A DNA stretch of 64,000 nucleotides from Microbacterium bovistercoris (lineage in GTDB: Bacteria; Actinomycetota; Actinomycetes; Actinomycetales; Microbacteriaceae), in NCBI RefSeq assembly GCF_003387575.1, contig NZ_QUAB01000010.1, positions 1 to 64,000 of the forward strand, in the 5' to 3' direction. Position 1 is the stretch's first letter; every line of letters starts with the position of its first letter. Both the position numbers and the translations under genes were made by a program. This document shows, piece by piece, positions 35,691-43,555 of the stretch. A model generated the notes under the pieces. The model ran no database searches. It was not told the origin of the DNA and saw nothing but the letters and a program-made list of their open reading frames with translations.

Positions 35691-35748
35691 TGAGGGGTCA
35701 AGATCTGCGGCATCCGACCCCGTGAACTCGACGTTTTCCGACCCCTCA
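35691..35748. repeat. family C 58-bp repeat, copy 1
   Basis: Ends TGAGGGGTC (35691-35699) and GACCCCTCA (35740-35748) are perfect inverted repeats. The interior carries GATCTGCGGCATCCG and TTTTCCG, aligning base for base with the second copy at 53291-53348. It lies between the divergent hypothetical and purM genes. Confidence 0.8.
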
Positions 35749-35791
35749 AGAGAGCAGGTGGATGCCGGGAAACCGCACAGGCCGGGGCCGG

Positions 35792-35797
35792 TAGACT
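35792..35797 (+). promoter_or_regulatory. -10 box of leaderless purM
   Basis: TAGACT ends six bases before the GTG at 35804; no Shine-Dalgarno sequence intervenes. Confidence 0.5.
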
Positions 35798-35803
35798 TGC
35801 CGG

Positions 35804-36919
35804 GTGGCAGACTCCACCACCAATCCCTACGCAGCAGCAGGCGTCGACACCGCTGCCGGCGATCTGGCCGTCGAACTCATGAAGTCCTCCGTGCGCGCGA
35901 CGCACGGACCGGAAGTGCTCGGGGGCGTCGGCGGATTCGCGGGCCTCTTCGACGCCAGCGCACTGCGCGACTACCGGCATCCGTTGCTCGCGACCTCGAC
36001 CGACGGCGTCGGCACGAAGGTCGCGATCGCGCAGGCGATCGACAAGCACGACACGATCGGGCAGGACCTGGTCGGCATGGTCGTGGACGACATCGTCGTG
36101 GTCGGCGCGAAGCCGCTGTTCATGACCGACTACATCGCGTGCGGCAAGGTCGTGCCGAACCGCATCGCCGACATCGTGCGCGGGATCGCGGATGCCTGCA
36201 CCGCGACCGGCACCGCGCTGGTCGGCGGCGAGACCGCCGAGCACCCCGGCCTCCTCGGCCCGGACGACTACGACGTCGCGGGCGCCGCCACCGGCGTCGT
36301 CGAGAAGGACGCCGTGCTCGGCGCCGAGCTGGTGCGCGACGGCGACGCCGTCATCGCGCTGGCCTCGAGCGGCCTGCACTCCAACGGCTTCTCGCTGGTG
36401 CGCCACATCCTCACCGGCGCCGGTATCGGCTACGGCGACCGTGCGGACGACCTCGGTGCGACCTGGGGCGAGGCGCTCCTCGAGCCGACCCGCCTGTACA
36501 CGCTCCCGCTGCTGAAGCTCATCGAACAGCTCCCCGGCGCCGTGCACTCGCTCAGCCACGTCACCGGCGGCGGCATCGCCGCCAACCTCGCCCGCGTGCT
36601 GCCGCAGGGCAGCTGGGCCGAGGTCGACCGTGCGACCTGGTCGCCCGACCCGGTGTTCCGCGTGCTGGCCGACATCGCCGGCACCCCGCTCGAGCAGACC
36701 GAGGGCACCTGGAACCTGGGCATCGGGTTCCTCGCGATCGTGGACGGCGCACAGGCGGATGCCGCGATCGCGGCGATCGAGGCGCAGGGCATCGCTGCCT
36801 GGCGTGCCGGCACGGTGCACCTCGGCGCCGTTCCCGGAGAAGGATTCGAACAGGGCGCCAAGGGCGTCGACGGCGGAGCGGTGCGCCTGGTGGGCGGCTA
36901 CCGGGACGGAGCGAAGTAA
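35804..36919 (+). CDS. purM: AIR synthetase (phosphoribosylformylglycinamidine cyclo-ligase)
   Basis: A 371-residue enzyme that closes FGAM to AIR with ATP. Signatures are YAAAGVDTAAGD at the N-terminus, TDGVGTKVAIAQ, GQDLVGMVVDDIVV and GLHSNGFSLVR. Length is normal for the family. The GTG start at 35804 is six bases after a -10 box. purF follows after 6 nt, so the two are one transcript. The N-terminal NPYAAA segment is ordinary. Confidence 0.96.
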   Translation: MADSTTNPYAAAGVDTAAGDLAVELMKSSVRATHGPEVLGGVGGFAGLFDASALRDYRHPLLATSTDGVGTKVAIAQAIDKHDTIGQDLVGMVVDDIVVVGAKPLFMTDYIACGKVVPNRIADIVRGIADACTATGTALVGGETAEHPGLLGPDDYDVAGAATGVVEKDAVLGAELVRDGDAVIALASSGLHSNGFSLVRHILTGAGIGYGDRADDLGATWGEALLEPTRLYTLPLLKLIEQLPGAVHSLSHVTGGGIAANLARVLPQGSWAEVDRATWSPDPVFRVLADIAGTPLEQTEGTWNLGIGFLAIVDGAQADAAIAAIEAQGIAAWRAGTVHLGAVPGEGFEQGAKGVDGGAVRLVGGYRDGAK

Positions 36920-36925
36920 CACCCC

Positions 36926-38410
36926 ATGTGCGGCATCGTCGGAATGGTCGGCAACGGCCCGGTCAACCAGGACATCTACGACGCTCTCCTGCTGCTGCAG
37001 CACCGCGGGCAGGATGCCACGGGCATCGCCACGGCGGAGTCGACCGGTGTCATGCACATGGCGAAGGCGCAGGGCATGGTACGTGAGGCGTTCCGCACCC
37101 GCGACATGCGCTCCCTGCTCGGCAGCGTCGGCCTCGGCCACGTGCGCTACGCCACGAAGGGCACCGCGTCGAGCGAGGAGGAGGCGCAGCCCTTCTACGT
37201 GAACTCGCCGTACGGCATCGTGCTCATTCACAACGGCAACCTCACCAACACGCGTGAGCTGACCGCCGAGATGGAGCAGCGCGACCGCCGTCACCTGAAC
37301 TCGTCGAGCGACACCGAGCTGCTGCTCAACGTGCTGGCGCACGAGCTGCAGACCACCACGTCGCCGGTCGACCTCGACCCCGACCGCATCTTCGAGGCGG
37401 TCGGCAACACGCACCGCCGCATCGAGGGCGCCTACGCCGTGATCGCGATCATCGCGGGCTACGGTCTGCTCGCGTTCCGCGATCCGTTCGGCATCCGGCC
37501 GCTGATCCTCGGCCGCCGCAGGGCCGCAGACGGTTCGACAGGCTCACCGACCCAGCCGGGGGACGAGTGGGTCGTGACCAGCGAGTCCCTCGTTCTCGAG
37601 AACGCCGACTACGAGGTCGTGCGCGAGGTCGCCCCCGGCGAGGCCGTGTTCATCAGCAACGACGGCGAGCTGTTCTCGAAGCAGTGCGCCGACAGCCCGG
37701 TGCTGGCGCCGTGTGCGTTCGAGTACGTCTACCTCGCCCGCCCCGACTCCGTGATGAACGGCGTCTCCGTGTACGAGTCGCGCCTGCGGATGGGTGAGAA
37801 GCTCGCCGACACGATCGCCAAGCACGTGCCGCGCGAGAAGATCGACGTGGTCATGCCGATTCCGGATTCCTCGCGCCCCGCGGCGATGGAGGTCGCGCGC
37901 AAGCTCGGCATCGAGTATCGCGAGGGCTTCTACAAGAACCGCTACGTCGGCCGGACGTTCATCATGCCGGGCCAGGCGGTGCGCAAGAAGAGCGTGCGAC
38001 AGAAGCTGAACGCCATGTCGACCGAGTTCAAGGGCAAGAACGTGCTGCTCATCGACGACTCGATCGTCCGGGGCACCACCAGCAAGCAGATCATCCAGAT
38101 GGCCCGCGACGCCGGCGCGCTGTCGGTGACGTTCGCCTCGGCTGCGCCGCCGGTGCGCTATCCGCACGTGTACGGCATCAACATGCCGTCCAAGCACGAG
38201 CTCATCGCGCACGGTCGCACGATCCCCGAGATCGCCGAGGAGCTCGGCTGCGACCACATCGTCTTCCAGGAGGTGGACGACCTCAAGGCGGCGATCACCG
38301 AGGGGACCGATCTCGACGATCTCGACATGAGCTGCTTCGACGGTCGCTATGTCACCGGCACGGTCACCGAGGAGTACCTGGACTGGGTGGAGAGGTCGCA
38401 GACCTCGTGA
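36926..38410 (+). CDS. purF: amidophosphoribosyltransferase
   Basis: A 494-residue enzyme catalysing the first step of purine synthesis, transfer of glutamine amide nitrogen to PRPP. The N-terminus MCGIVG exposes catalytic Cys2 of the class II glutaminase domain (1-230), and the phosphoribosyltransferase domain has the PRPP loop LLIDDSIVRGTTS (377-385 core). At about residues 201-212 (ADGSTGSPTQPG) a short insert lies between the LILGRR strand and DEWVVTSES; it coincides with a truncated family B repeat at 37531-37557 read in frame. It sits in a surface loop, so activity should be kept. Confidence 0.96.
   Translation: MCGIVGMVGNGPVNQDIYDALLLLQHRGQDATGIATAESTGVMHMAKAQGMVREAFRTRDMRSLLGSVGLGHVRYATKGTASSEEEAQPFYVNSPYGIVLIHNGNLTNTRELTAEMEQRDRRHLNSSSDTELLLNVLAHELQTTTSPVDLDPDRIFEAVGNTHRRIEGAYAVIAIIAGYGLLAFRDPFGIRPLILGRRRAADGSTGSPTQPGDEWVVTSESLVLENADYEVVREVAPGEAVFISNDGELFSKQCADSPVLAPCAFEYVYLARPDSVMNGVSVYESRLRMGEKLADTIAKHVPREKIDVVMPIPDSSRPAAMEVARKLGIEYREGFYKNRYVGRTFIMPGQAVRKKSVRQKLNAMSTEFKGKNVLLIDDSIVRGTTSKQIIQMARDAGALSVTFASAAPPVRYPHVYGINMPSKHELIAHGRTIPEIAEELGCDHIVFQEVDDLKAAITEGTDLDDLDMSCFDGRYVTGTVTEEYLDWVERSQTS
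37531..37557. repeat. partial family B repeat inside purF
   Basis: CGGTTCGACAGGCTCACCGA (37531-37550) and following bases resemble one half of the family B palindrome (TTCGACAGGCTCA). It adds about 12 residues at positions 201-212 of PurF. Confidence 0.65.
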
Positions 38411-38429
38411 CGGCCGGCCGCCGGTGACT

Positions 38430-38457
38430 GGGTCCCTGCCCTTCGACAAGCTCAGGA
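38430..38457. repeat. family B repeat upstream of the MFS gene
   Basis: GGTCCCTGCCCTTCGACAAG (38431-38450) then CTCAGGAACC. It lies in the 54-bp gap between purF and the MFS gene; the AGGA of its end is the only ribosome-site candidate for the ATG at 38465. Confidence 0.75.
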
Positions 38458-38464
38458 ACCGCAC

Positions 38465-39784
38465 ATGAGCGTGCGCCCGCTCTGGCAGGGGCGCGCGCTG
38501 GCGGTGCTCGGCATCGTGCTGCTGGCGTTCTCGCTGCGCTCGGCGGTGGCCTCGCTCTCGCCGGTGGTCGGCCTGATCGCGGCGGACTTCCCCGTCCCGC
38601 CCGTGGTGCTCGGGCTGATCGGCGCCGCGCCCCCGGTCTGCTACGCCGTCTTCGGCCTCGCGACGCCGTGGCTGGAGCAGCGGCTGGGGCTCGAACGGCT
38701 GACCGTCGTCGCCACGGCCCTGATCACCCTGGGTCTGGTGGCGCGCGGGTTCGCCGTGGACTCGGTCACGCTGATCGCGGCGACGGCCGTCGTGTTCGCG
38801 GGCGTCGGCGCCGGCAACATCCTGCTGCCGCCGCTGGTGAAGAAGTACTTCCCCGACCGGCTCGGCCTGATGATGACCGTGTACTCGGTCGCGATGGCGG
38901 CGTCGACGTTCCTGCCACCGCTGGTCGCGGTGCCGGTGGCGGATGCCGCGGGCTGGCGCGTCTCGCTGGGCGAGTGGGCCGTGTTCGCCGTGGCGTCGAT
39001 GGTCCCCTGGATCGTGCTGATGGTGCGGGGTCGCGCTTCGACATCCTGGGTCCCTGAGCCTGTCGAAGGGCCGGACGACGCTTCGACGAGCTCAGCGCCC
39101 CAGGAGGGAACGCGCGATCGCGAACTCGAGGCCGTCACCGGTCCCGTTGTCGTGGCGCCCGCCGATTCCCGCATCCTGAGTCGTCTGCCGCGGCTGCCGC
39201 TGGCCTGGGCGATGACCCTCGTCTTCGGCATCTCGGCGTCCATGGCCTACGTCACCTTCGGATGGCTGCCGCAGGTGCTCGTCGACATCGGTGGCGTCTC
39301 GGCGGCCGAGGCCGGGTTCCTGCTCGGCGTGTTCTCGGTGATGGCGCTGCCCTGCTCGCTCGTGGTCCCCGGCCTCACCGTGAAGTACGCCTGGGCGACG
39401 CCGGTGCTGCTGATCACCGCGGTGGTGACGGGTTCCGCCGGGCTGCTCGGTCTGACCCTCGCCCCGCAGGCGTTCCTGTACGGCTGGGTCGTGCTCTACG
39501 GACTGACGGGCATCATGTTCCCGATGAGCCTCGCGCTGCTCAGCATCCGTGCCCGCACGCACGAGAGCGCGGTCGCACTGAGCGGATTCGTGCAGAGCGT
39601 GGGCTACGGCTTCGCCGCGATCTTCCCGATCCTGTTCGGGGTGCTGCACGGCGCCACGGGCGGGTGGCAGATCCCGCTGCTGATGATGGTCGTGCTGCTG
39701 GTGGCCGCCGTGCCGGCGGGCATCGTCATCGCGCGTCCGATGACGATCGAGGATGCCTGGTCGCGTCGTCACGGGAAGTGGTGA
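38465..39784 (+). CDS. MFS transporter, CynX/NimT-like
   Basis: A 439-residue transporter with 12 helices in two halves. The N-half has FSLRSAVASLSPVVGLIAAD typical of the CynX/NimT group, which exports or imports small anions such as cyanate or nitroimidazole. The central cytoplasmic loop (about 190-215: ASTSWVPEPVEGPDDASTSS) is encoded by an inserted double family B repeat in frame. It starts 54 nt after purF. Substrate unknown. Confidence 0.85.
   Translation: MSVRPLWQGRALAVLGIVLLAFSLRSAVASLSPVVGLIAADFPVPPVVLGLIGAAPPVCYAVFGLATPWLEQRLGLERLTVVATALITLGLVARGFAVDSVTLIAATAVVFAGVGAGNILLPPLVKKYFPDRLGLMMTVYSVAMAASTFLPPLVAVPVADAAGWRVSLGEWAVFAVASMVPWIVLMVRGRASTSWVPEPVEGPDDASTSSAPQEGTRDRELEAVTGPVVVAPADSRILSRLPRLPLAWAMTLVFGISASMAYVTFGWLPQVLVDIGGVSAAEAGFLLGVFSVMALPCSLVVPGLTVKYAWATPVLLITAVVTGSAGLLGLTLAPQAFLYGWVVLYGLTGIMFPMSLALLSIRARTHESAVALSGFVQSVGYGFAAIFPILFGVLHGATGGWQIPLLMMVVLLVAAVPAGIVIARPMTIEDAWSRRHGKW
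39036..39101. repeat. double family B repeat inserted in the MFS central loop
   Basis: CCCTGAGCCTGTCGAAGGG (39052-39070) is flanked by CTTCGACATCCTGGG (39036-39050) and CTTCGACGAGCTCAGCGCC (39081-39099). The reading frame is maintained and the peptide falls between helices 6 and 7. Confidence 0.8.
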
Positions 39785-39789
39785 CCCGT

Positions 39790-39816
39790 GGGTCGCTGAG
39801 CCCGTCGAAGCGTCAA
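39790..39816. repeat. family B repeat between convergent genes
   Basis: GGGTCGCTGAGCCCGTCGAA (39790-39809) continues into GCGTCAAGG. The TCA at 39813-39815 is the stop codon of the leftward gene, so the repeat supplies its end. Confidence 0.7.
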
Positions 39817-40274
39817 GGCTGGGCCAGGCGGAGGGTCAGGCAGTCGGCGTCGCCTTCTTCGGGGAAGACCCCGAGACGGCCGTCGGCCAGCACGCACGTG
39901 AACAGCTCCGGCACCCGGCCATCGGTCCGGCTGAACTCACCGAGCTGCCAGGACGCCGCGCACTGGATCTCGGCTGAGGTCACGCGATCCGCCATCGCGG
40001 GCAGGGCGCCGGTGACACCTTCTGCCGGCGCTGCGGACACCTCGATGGAGGCCGCGGACGTGTCCGCCGCCTGATAGCAGACCGATGCCGTCTTCTCGAT
40101 GTCGGTGGCCTGGACCACGGCGAGTGCGCCTCCGGTGAGCAGCACCGCGGCGAGCGTGCTCCCTGCCAGGGTGATCACGCGCGACCGCCGACGCAGAGCA
40201 GCATCCCTGAGCGAGATCCGCATGCGGATCTGCTCGAACTGGGTCGCGTAGTAGTGCTCGTCGACCTCAGCCAT
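39813..40274 (-). CDS. single-pass membrane protein, probable partner of the sigma factor
   Basis: A 153-residue protein with a basic cytosolic N-terminus (1-33), one transmembrane helix (about 34-56) and an external domain of about 95 residues with four Cys. It lies 12 nt after a sigma-factor gene, the usual place for an anti-sigma factor. No zinc-binding HxxxCxxC motif is seen, so the role is inferred from position only. Its stop codon is inside a family B repeat. Confidence 0.65.
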   Translation of the reverse strand: MAEVDEHYYATQFEQIRMRISLRDAALRRRSRVITLAGSTLAAVLLTGGALAVVQATDIEKTASVCYQAADTSAASIEVSAAPAEGVTGALPAMADRVTSAEIQCAASWQLGEFSRTDGRVPELFTCVLADGRLGVFPEEGDADCLTLRLAQP

Positions 40275-40286
40275 CGCCGGCCTCCC

Positions 40287-40850
40287 TCAGAACGTCGCCC
40301 CACCGCGACGGCGCAGCAGCCACTCCCGGATCATGCCTCCGTTCGGCCGTACCTTGCGCACGGCCTCCTTGTACGTCAGCCCGTGCACGAGGCACTGGCA
40401 GACGATCTCCTGGTCGACCGCGTCGAGGCGAGCGACCGCGGCTTCGAGCGTAGTGGTCAGGGCCTGTTTCGCAACAGGGTCGATCGAGGTGAGCGGCCCA
40501 CCGGCGGGGACGGCCAATGCCGCGGGTCGGGTCGATGCGTGCGCGGCGGCGTGCACGCTGTTCGCGCTCGTGATCTGCTCCTGACCGATCGACAGCATCC
40601 ACGGCAGCGCGGAGCCTCCGGGCATCCGGTTCTCATCGAGCCTTTCCCACGCGAAGGCGAACACCTGCTGCAGCACCTCGTCGACGGCGTTCTCATCCGT
40701 GAGCTGCGACTGGATCATGGCGTGCACGGCCGGCACATGCCGGCGGAACAGCACCTGGAAGGCGTCCGCGTCGCCACGACGGAACGCCGCCACCAGGGTG
40801 CGATCGGTCGCGAGGTCGGCGGGGGCGGAGTTCTCGGGTATGCCCTCCAT
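40287..40850 (-). CDS. ECF-type RNA polymerase sigma factor
   Basis: A 187-residue sigma-70-family protein. Region 2 (about 20-80: FRRGDADAFQVLFRRHVPAV, then DEVLQQVFAFAWERLDE) and a region 4-like part (about 130-185: VARLDAVDQEIVCQCLVHGL) are present. The C-terminus diverges from the usual recognition helix (TYKEAVRKVRPNGGMIREWL), so promoter recognition may be unusual. Start at 40850 is the only credible ATG. A perfect palindrome (40864-40877) lies just upstream. Confidence 0.78.
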   Translation of the reverse strand: MEGIPENSAPADLATDRTLVAAFRRGDADAFQVLFRRHVPAVHAMIQSQLTDENAVDEVLQQVFAFAWERLDENRMPGGSALPWMLSIGQEQITSANSVHAAAHASTRPAALAVPAGGPLTSIDPVAKQALTTTLEAAVARLDAVDQEIVCQCLVHGLTYKEAVRKVRPNGGMIREWLLRRRGGATF

Positions 40851-40863
40851 CACCTCTATTCTG

Positions 40864-40877
40864 TCCCGAAATCGGGA
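40864..40877. promoter_or_regulatory. palindrome upstream of the sigma-factor gene
   Basis: TCCCGA-AA-TCGGGA is a perfect 6+2+6 inverted repeat in the 103-bp gap between the divergent sigma-factor and I36-like genes. Possibly an operator; no regulator is identified. Confidence 0.4.
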
Positions 40878-40953
40878 AAGCGGGTGCCCGAGCTTGTCGA
40901 CGGGGCCTCGGCACGGCACTCTGAAAGGACGTGTGACAGGGAAGAGGAGTGCG

Positions 40954-41514
40954 ATGAAGCGCAAGACGGGTACCAGGGCAGCGATCGCGGCGATGTTCGG
41001 GGCGGCGATGCTGCTCGCGTCGGCTCCGGCTGCAGGGGCGGGAACGATCGCACCGGAGGCCACGGAAGCGGCGGAGCCGGAACAGCACTGCGTGCAGAAT
41101 CTCGACACCGGCAGCCTGGTGTGCGGGGCATCCGACGAAGCGCTGGGCGGGCTCGTCTACGACGAGACCGGGAAGGTGCTGATCTACCAGCCGAACGGAA
41201 CGCTGTCCCGCGCGGCGGCGAGCACCGCCGCGACCTACGTGATCGGCGTGCTCTACTCGTATCCGAACTACGGCGGGAGCACACGCGTGCTCACAGGCTC
41301 GACACCGTGCAGTTCGGGCGGCGCCTACAACTACCGCGATCTGTCGCTGATCGGCTGGAACAACGACATCGACTCTTTCAAGAGCTACGCCGGCTGCATG
41401 ACGAAGATCTGGGACGCCACGAACTTCAGTGGCAGCGCCGCTTACGGCTACTTCACGAACAAGGCAGACCTCGGTTCGTGGCGCAACAGGGCGTCGTCGA
41501 TCCGCTGGCAGTGA
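40954..41514 (+). CDS. secreted peptidase-inhibitor I36-like protein
   Basis: A 186-residue exported protein. A signal peptide (1-31, MKRKTG..., AGA cleavage) is followed by a linker and a C-terminal domain (about 95-186) with beta/gamma-crystallin-like features: VLYSYPNYGGSTRVLTG, DLSLIGWNNDIDSFKSYAGC and DATNFSGSAAYG. This matches the I36 (SMPI) family of Streptomyces metalloprotease inhibitors. AGAGGAG precedes the ATG. It might regulate an extracellular metalloprotease such as the one at the window start, which is a guess. Confidence 0.75.
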   Translation: MKRKTGTRAAIAAMFGAAMLLASAPAAGAGTIAPEATEAAEPEQHCVQNLDTGSLVCGASDEALGGLVYDETGKVLIYQPNGTLSRAAASTAATYVIGVLYSYPNYGGSTRVLTGSTPCSSGGAYNYRDLSLIGWNNDIDSFKSYAGCMTKIWDATNFSGSAAYGYFTNKADLGSWRNRASSIRWQ

Positions 41515-41523
41515 GATGGCCAG

Positions 41524-41552
41524 CATGGTCTGGTCAGGCTGACCAGACCATG
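41524..41552. promoter_or_regulatory. 13-bp palindrome: terminator and probable antitoxin operator
   Basis: CATGGTCTGGTCA (41524-41536) and TGACCAGACCATG (41540-41552) form a perfect stem with a 3-nt loop. It lies 10 bases after the inhibitor stop and 14 before the antitoxin ATG, so it can end one transcript and bind the antitoxin for the next. Confidence 0.6.
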
Positions 41553-41565
41553 TCACACTGGATGC

Positions 41566-41838
41566 ATGGATGTGACGGTCAATGTGCAGGAGGCGAAGAC
41601 CCGCCTCTCTGAGCTGCTGCGCCGTGTGGAGGCCGGCGATGAGATCGTCATCGCGCGGGCAGGCAAGCCGATCGCGCGCATCCAGGCGTCGTCGCCGCGT
41701 GGTCGGAACCTGAATTCTCCACTGCTGCCCGAGTTGCCGCCGATCCCTGCCGACAGTCTCTTCGAGGAGATGACCGAGCAGGAAGTCGCCGAGTGGGAGG
41801 GTGGGGATCCCTCCGACCCGCTGGTCTCGGCCGCATGA
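41566..41838 (+). CDS. type II antitoxin, Phd/YefM family
   Basis: A 90-residue antitoxin with the N-terminal Phd/YefM DNA-binding fold (DVTVNVQEAKTRLSELLRRV and GDEIVIARAGKPIARI) and a C-terminal acidic tail (about 60-90) that should wrap the toxin. It overlaps the PIN gene by 4 nt. Antitoxins of this family bind palindromes over their own promoter, which matches the 41524-41552 repeat. Confidence 0.9.
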   Translation: MDVTVNVQEAKTRLSELLRRVEAGDEIVIARAGKPIARIQASSPRGRNLNSPLLPELPPIPADSLFEEMTEQEVAEWEGGDPSDPLVSAA

Positions 41839-42230
41839 CCCGGTACCTGCTGGACACGCATGTCCTGCTGTGGCTGGCCACCGACCCTGATCAGATCCCG
41901 CAGCGCCTTCGCGATGAGCTGAGCGAGGCCGAAGAGATCTTCCTCTCGGCTGCGAGCGCATACGAGATCGCGCAGAAGTCGCGTCTGGGGCGGTTGCCGC
42001 ACGGCGAGCGACTGCTCGCGCGCTGGTCAGCCCTGCGGGCAGCGCTGCTCGCCGACGAGCTCCCCCTGAGCGTGGATCACATGCGGGAGTCGGGCGGACT
42101 CGCATGGGAGCATCGTGATCCGTTCGATCGGATGCTGGTCGCGCAGGCGCGCCTGGACGGGCTGGTGCTGGTGACCAAGGACGAGCGGATCCTCGCCTAC
42201 GAGGAAGTCACCTGCGCCCGCTGGGAATGA
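41835..42230 (+). CDS. PIN-domain toxin (VapC-like)
   Basis: A 131-residue PIN RNase. Acidic residues expected for metal binding are Asp in MTRYLLDTHVLLW (Asp7), Glu in SAASAYEIAQKSR, and Asp in HRDPFDRMLVAQA with the further Asp/Glu KDERI. Such toxins cleave tRNA or other RNA when the labile antitoxin is lost. The start at 41835 overlaps the antitoxin stop (ATGA). Confidence 0.9.
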   Translation: MTRYLLDTHVLLWLATDPDQIPQRLRDELSEAEEIFLSAASAYEIAQKSRLGRLPHGERLLARWSALRAALLADELPLSVDHMRESGGLAWEHRDPFDRMLVAQARLDGLVLVTKDERILAYEEVTCARWE

Positions 42231-42260
42231 AGCGCTACGTCTGCTTTCGCAGCCGGTTCG

Positions 42261-43100
42261 TCAGCCGACGACGACCTCGTCGCCCACGCGGATCACGCCG
42301 CCGTGGCCGCTGAGGTCGTCGACGTCGCCGCTCACCACACCCGCCTCGCTCTGGAGCAGCAGCAGGGTGCCGAGGGTCGGCTCCGCCTGGCCGACCCGGC
42401 CGGTGAGCGTGGTGAGCACCTTCGCGTCGCGCTCGCCCGTGTCGGGGTTCGCGTGCGTGGCGAGACAGCGGCCGATCGGCTTGTGCACGGTGAAGCGCAC
42501 ATCCCCGATGCGGACCTCACCCGACCACCGCAGCTCGTCCCAGGCATCCACCCCGTCGATCACGACGTTGGTGCGGAACCGGCGGTCGTCGATCCGCTTC
42601 TCCAGGGCATCGCCGAGCGCAGCGATGCTGGCGGTGCTGTGCACCGAGACGAAGCCGCGCGAGCGGTCCTGGAAGCGGGACTGCTCGCCGTCGCCGACGA
42701 GGGCGAGCGGCAGCCGGCCGGGGCGGCCGAGGTGCTTGGCATCCGGCGTCGTGAGCACGAACTCGGTCAGCGCCTCCACGAGGTCGGCGCGGCCGTCGTC
42801 GTCGAGGCCCGCGTCGGCGAGCACGACGTCGTCGTGGCTGATCTGCACGCGCAGGGCCTCGCGGTCGTAGTGCAGCCGCAGCGCGGCCAGCGCGGGGAAC
42901 GACTCCAGCGCGAGCCCCTTCGACTTCGGCCAGTAGTGCAGGCCCGCGTCATCGAGCTCGGGGGTCGCGGCATCCGCGAACCGGAAGGCGAGCACGCGGT
43001 CGCCGGCGATGCGCCCGTCGGCCTGCACGGTCAGCTCCTCGCACTGCTCAGGGGTGAACCCCTTGACGGGATGACGGTACAGAGCAGCGACGCGGGGCAT
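42261..43100 (-). CDS. MOSC domain-containing protein
   Basis: A 279-residue protein with an N-terminal MOSC_N beta-barrel (VAALYRHPVKGFTPEQCEEL, about 1-110) and a C-terminal MOSC domain (about 130-270: FRTNVVIDGVDAW, GRCLATHANPDTGERD). The Cys in IGRCLAT is the expected cofactor/persulfide site. MOSC proteins transfer sulfur or bind molybdenum cofactor, as in mARC-like reductases. The start at 43100 gives the usual N-terminus. Confidence 0.88.
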   Translation of the reverse strand: MPRVAALYRHPVKGFTPEQCEELTVQADGRIAGDRVLAFRFADAATPELDDAGLHYWPKSKGLALESFPALAALRLHYDREALRVQISHDDVVLADAGLDDDGRADLVEALTEFVLTTPDAKHLGRPGRLPLALVGDGEQSRFQDRSRGFVSVHSTASIAALGDALEKRIDDRRFRTNVVIDGVDAWDELRWSGEVRIGDVRFTVHKPIGRCLATHANPDTGERDAKVLTTLTGRVGQAEPTLGTLLLLQSEAGVVSGDVDDLSGHGGVIRVGDEVVVG

Positions 43101-43153
43101 GCGACCTATCCTTTCAGGTCGGCGATGCGGCGACCTGAGCGGAGGCACGACGA

Positions 43154-43189
43154 AGCCCCGGGCGGACAGCATCCTGTCCGACCGGGGCT
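43154..43189 (-). terminator. terminator of the DUF3073 gene
   Basis: AGCCCCGG (43154-43161) and CCGGGGCT (43182-43189) enclose CGGACAG/CTGTCCG (43163-43169 / 43174-43180), giving a long stem with a CATC loop. It begins 24 bases past the DUF3073 stop and also precedes the MOSC start. Confidence 0.7.
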
Positions 43190-43212
43190 CACGTCATGAT
43201 GAAACGGAGAGC

Positions 43213-43401
43213 TCAGGCTTTCTCGAGCTCGTCCTCGTCTTCGTCTGCGTACTGATCAGCCCACTTGTCGACGTACTGGTCGTCGTCGGAACTGGGGTGT
43301 CCGAGTTCACGCTCCAGGGCGGAGTAGTTCACATCCGGACTGTACGCCTTGAGTTCGCGAGCGATCTTCGTGTGTTTCGCCTTCTGACGGCCACGGCCCA
43401 T
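43213..43401 (-). CDS. DUF3073 family protein
   Basis: A 62-residue actinobacterial protein starting MGRGRQKAKHTKIARELKAY, the family signature, and ending in an acidic tail (DQYADEDEDELEKA). Function unknown. The 155 bp upstream contain TACTCT and TATCCT as -10 candidates on the minus strand (43480-43500 region) and no other gene; the leader of roughly 80-90 nt is longer than for most genes here. Confidence 0.9.
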   Translation of the reverse strand: MGRGRQKAKHTKIARELKAYSPDVNYSALERELGHPSSDDDQYVDKWADQYADEDEDELEKA

Positions 43402-43555
43402 GCGCGAGACCCCCTTACGAGTTCAGCAACGGGCTGTGCGGGGCCCGATGTCTTATCCACGGCACCGGCTCGAGGCCGGTAAGAGTAGCATTCAGGATAG
43501 CACGCACGCCAGGGCATGAGCCCGCTTGGCGGCACCGGTGAAGGGAGAGATCGCC

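Noticed and set aside
41566..42230. Defence island or prophage around the toxin-antitoxin pair
   Set aside because: Neighbours are housekeeping genes and no integrase, restriction or phage gene is present.
43402..43555. Possible tRNA in the gap before the universal stress gene
   Set aside because: The pieces that look like arms (CCGGCTCGAGGCCGG) do not assemble into a cloverleaf and there is no T-loop consensus.
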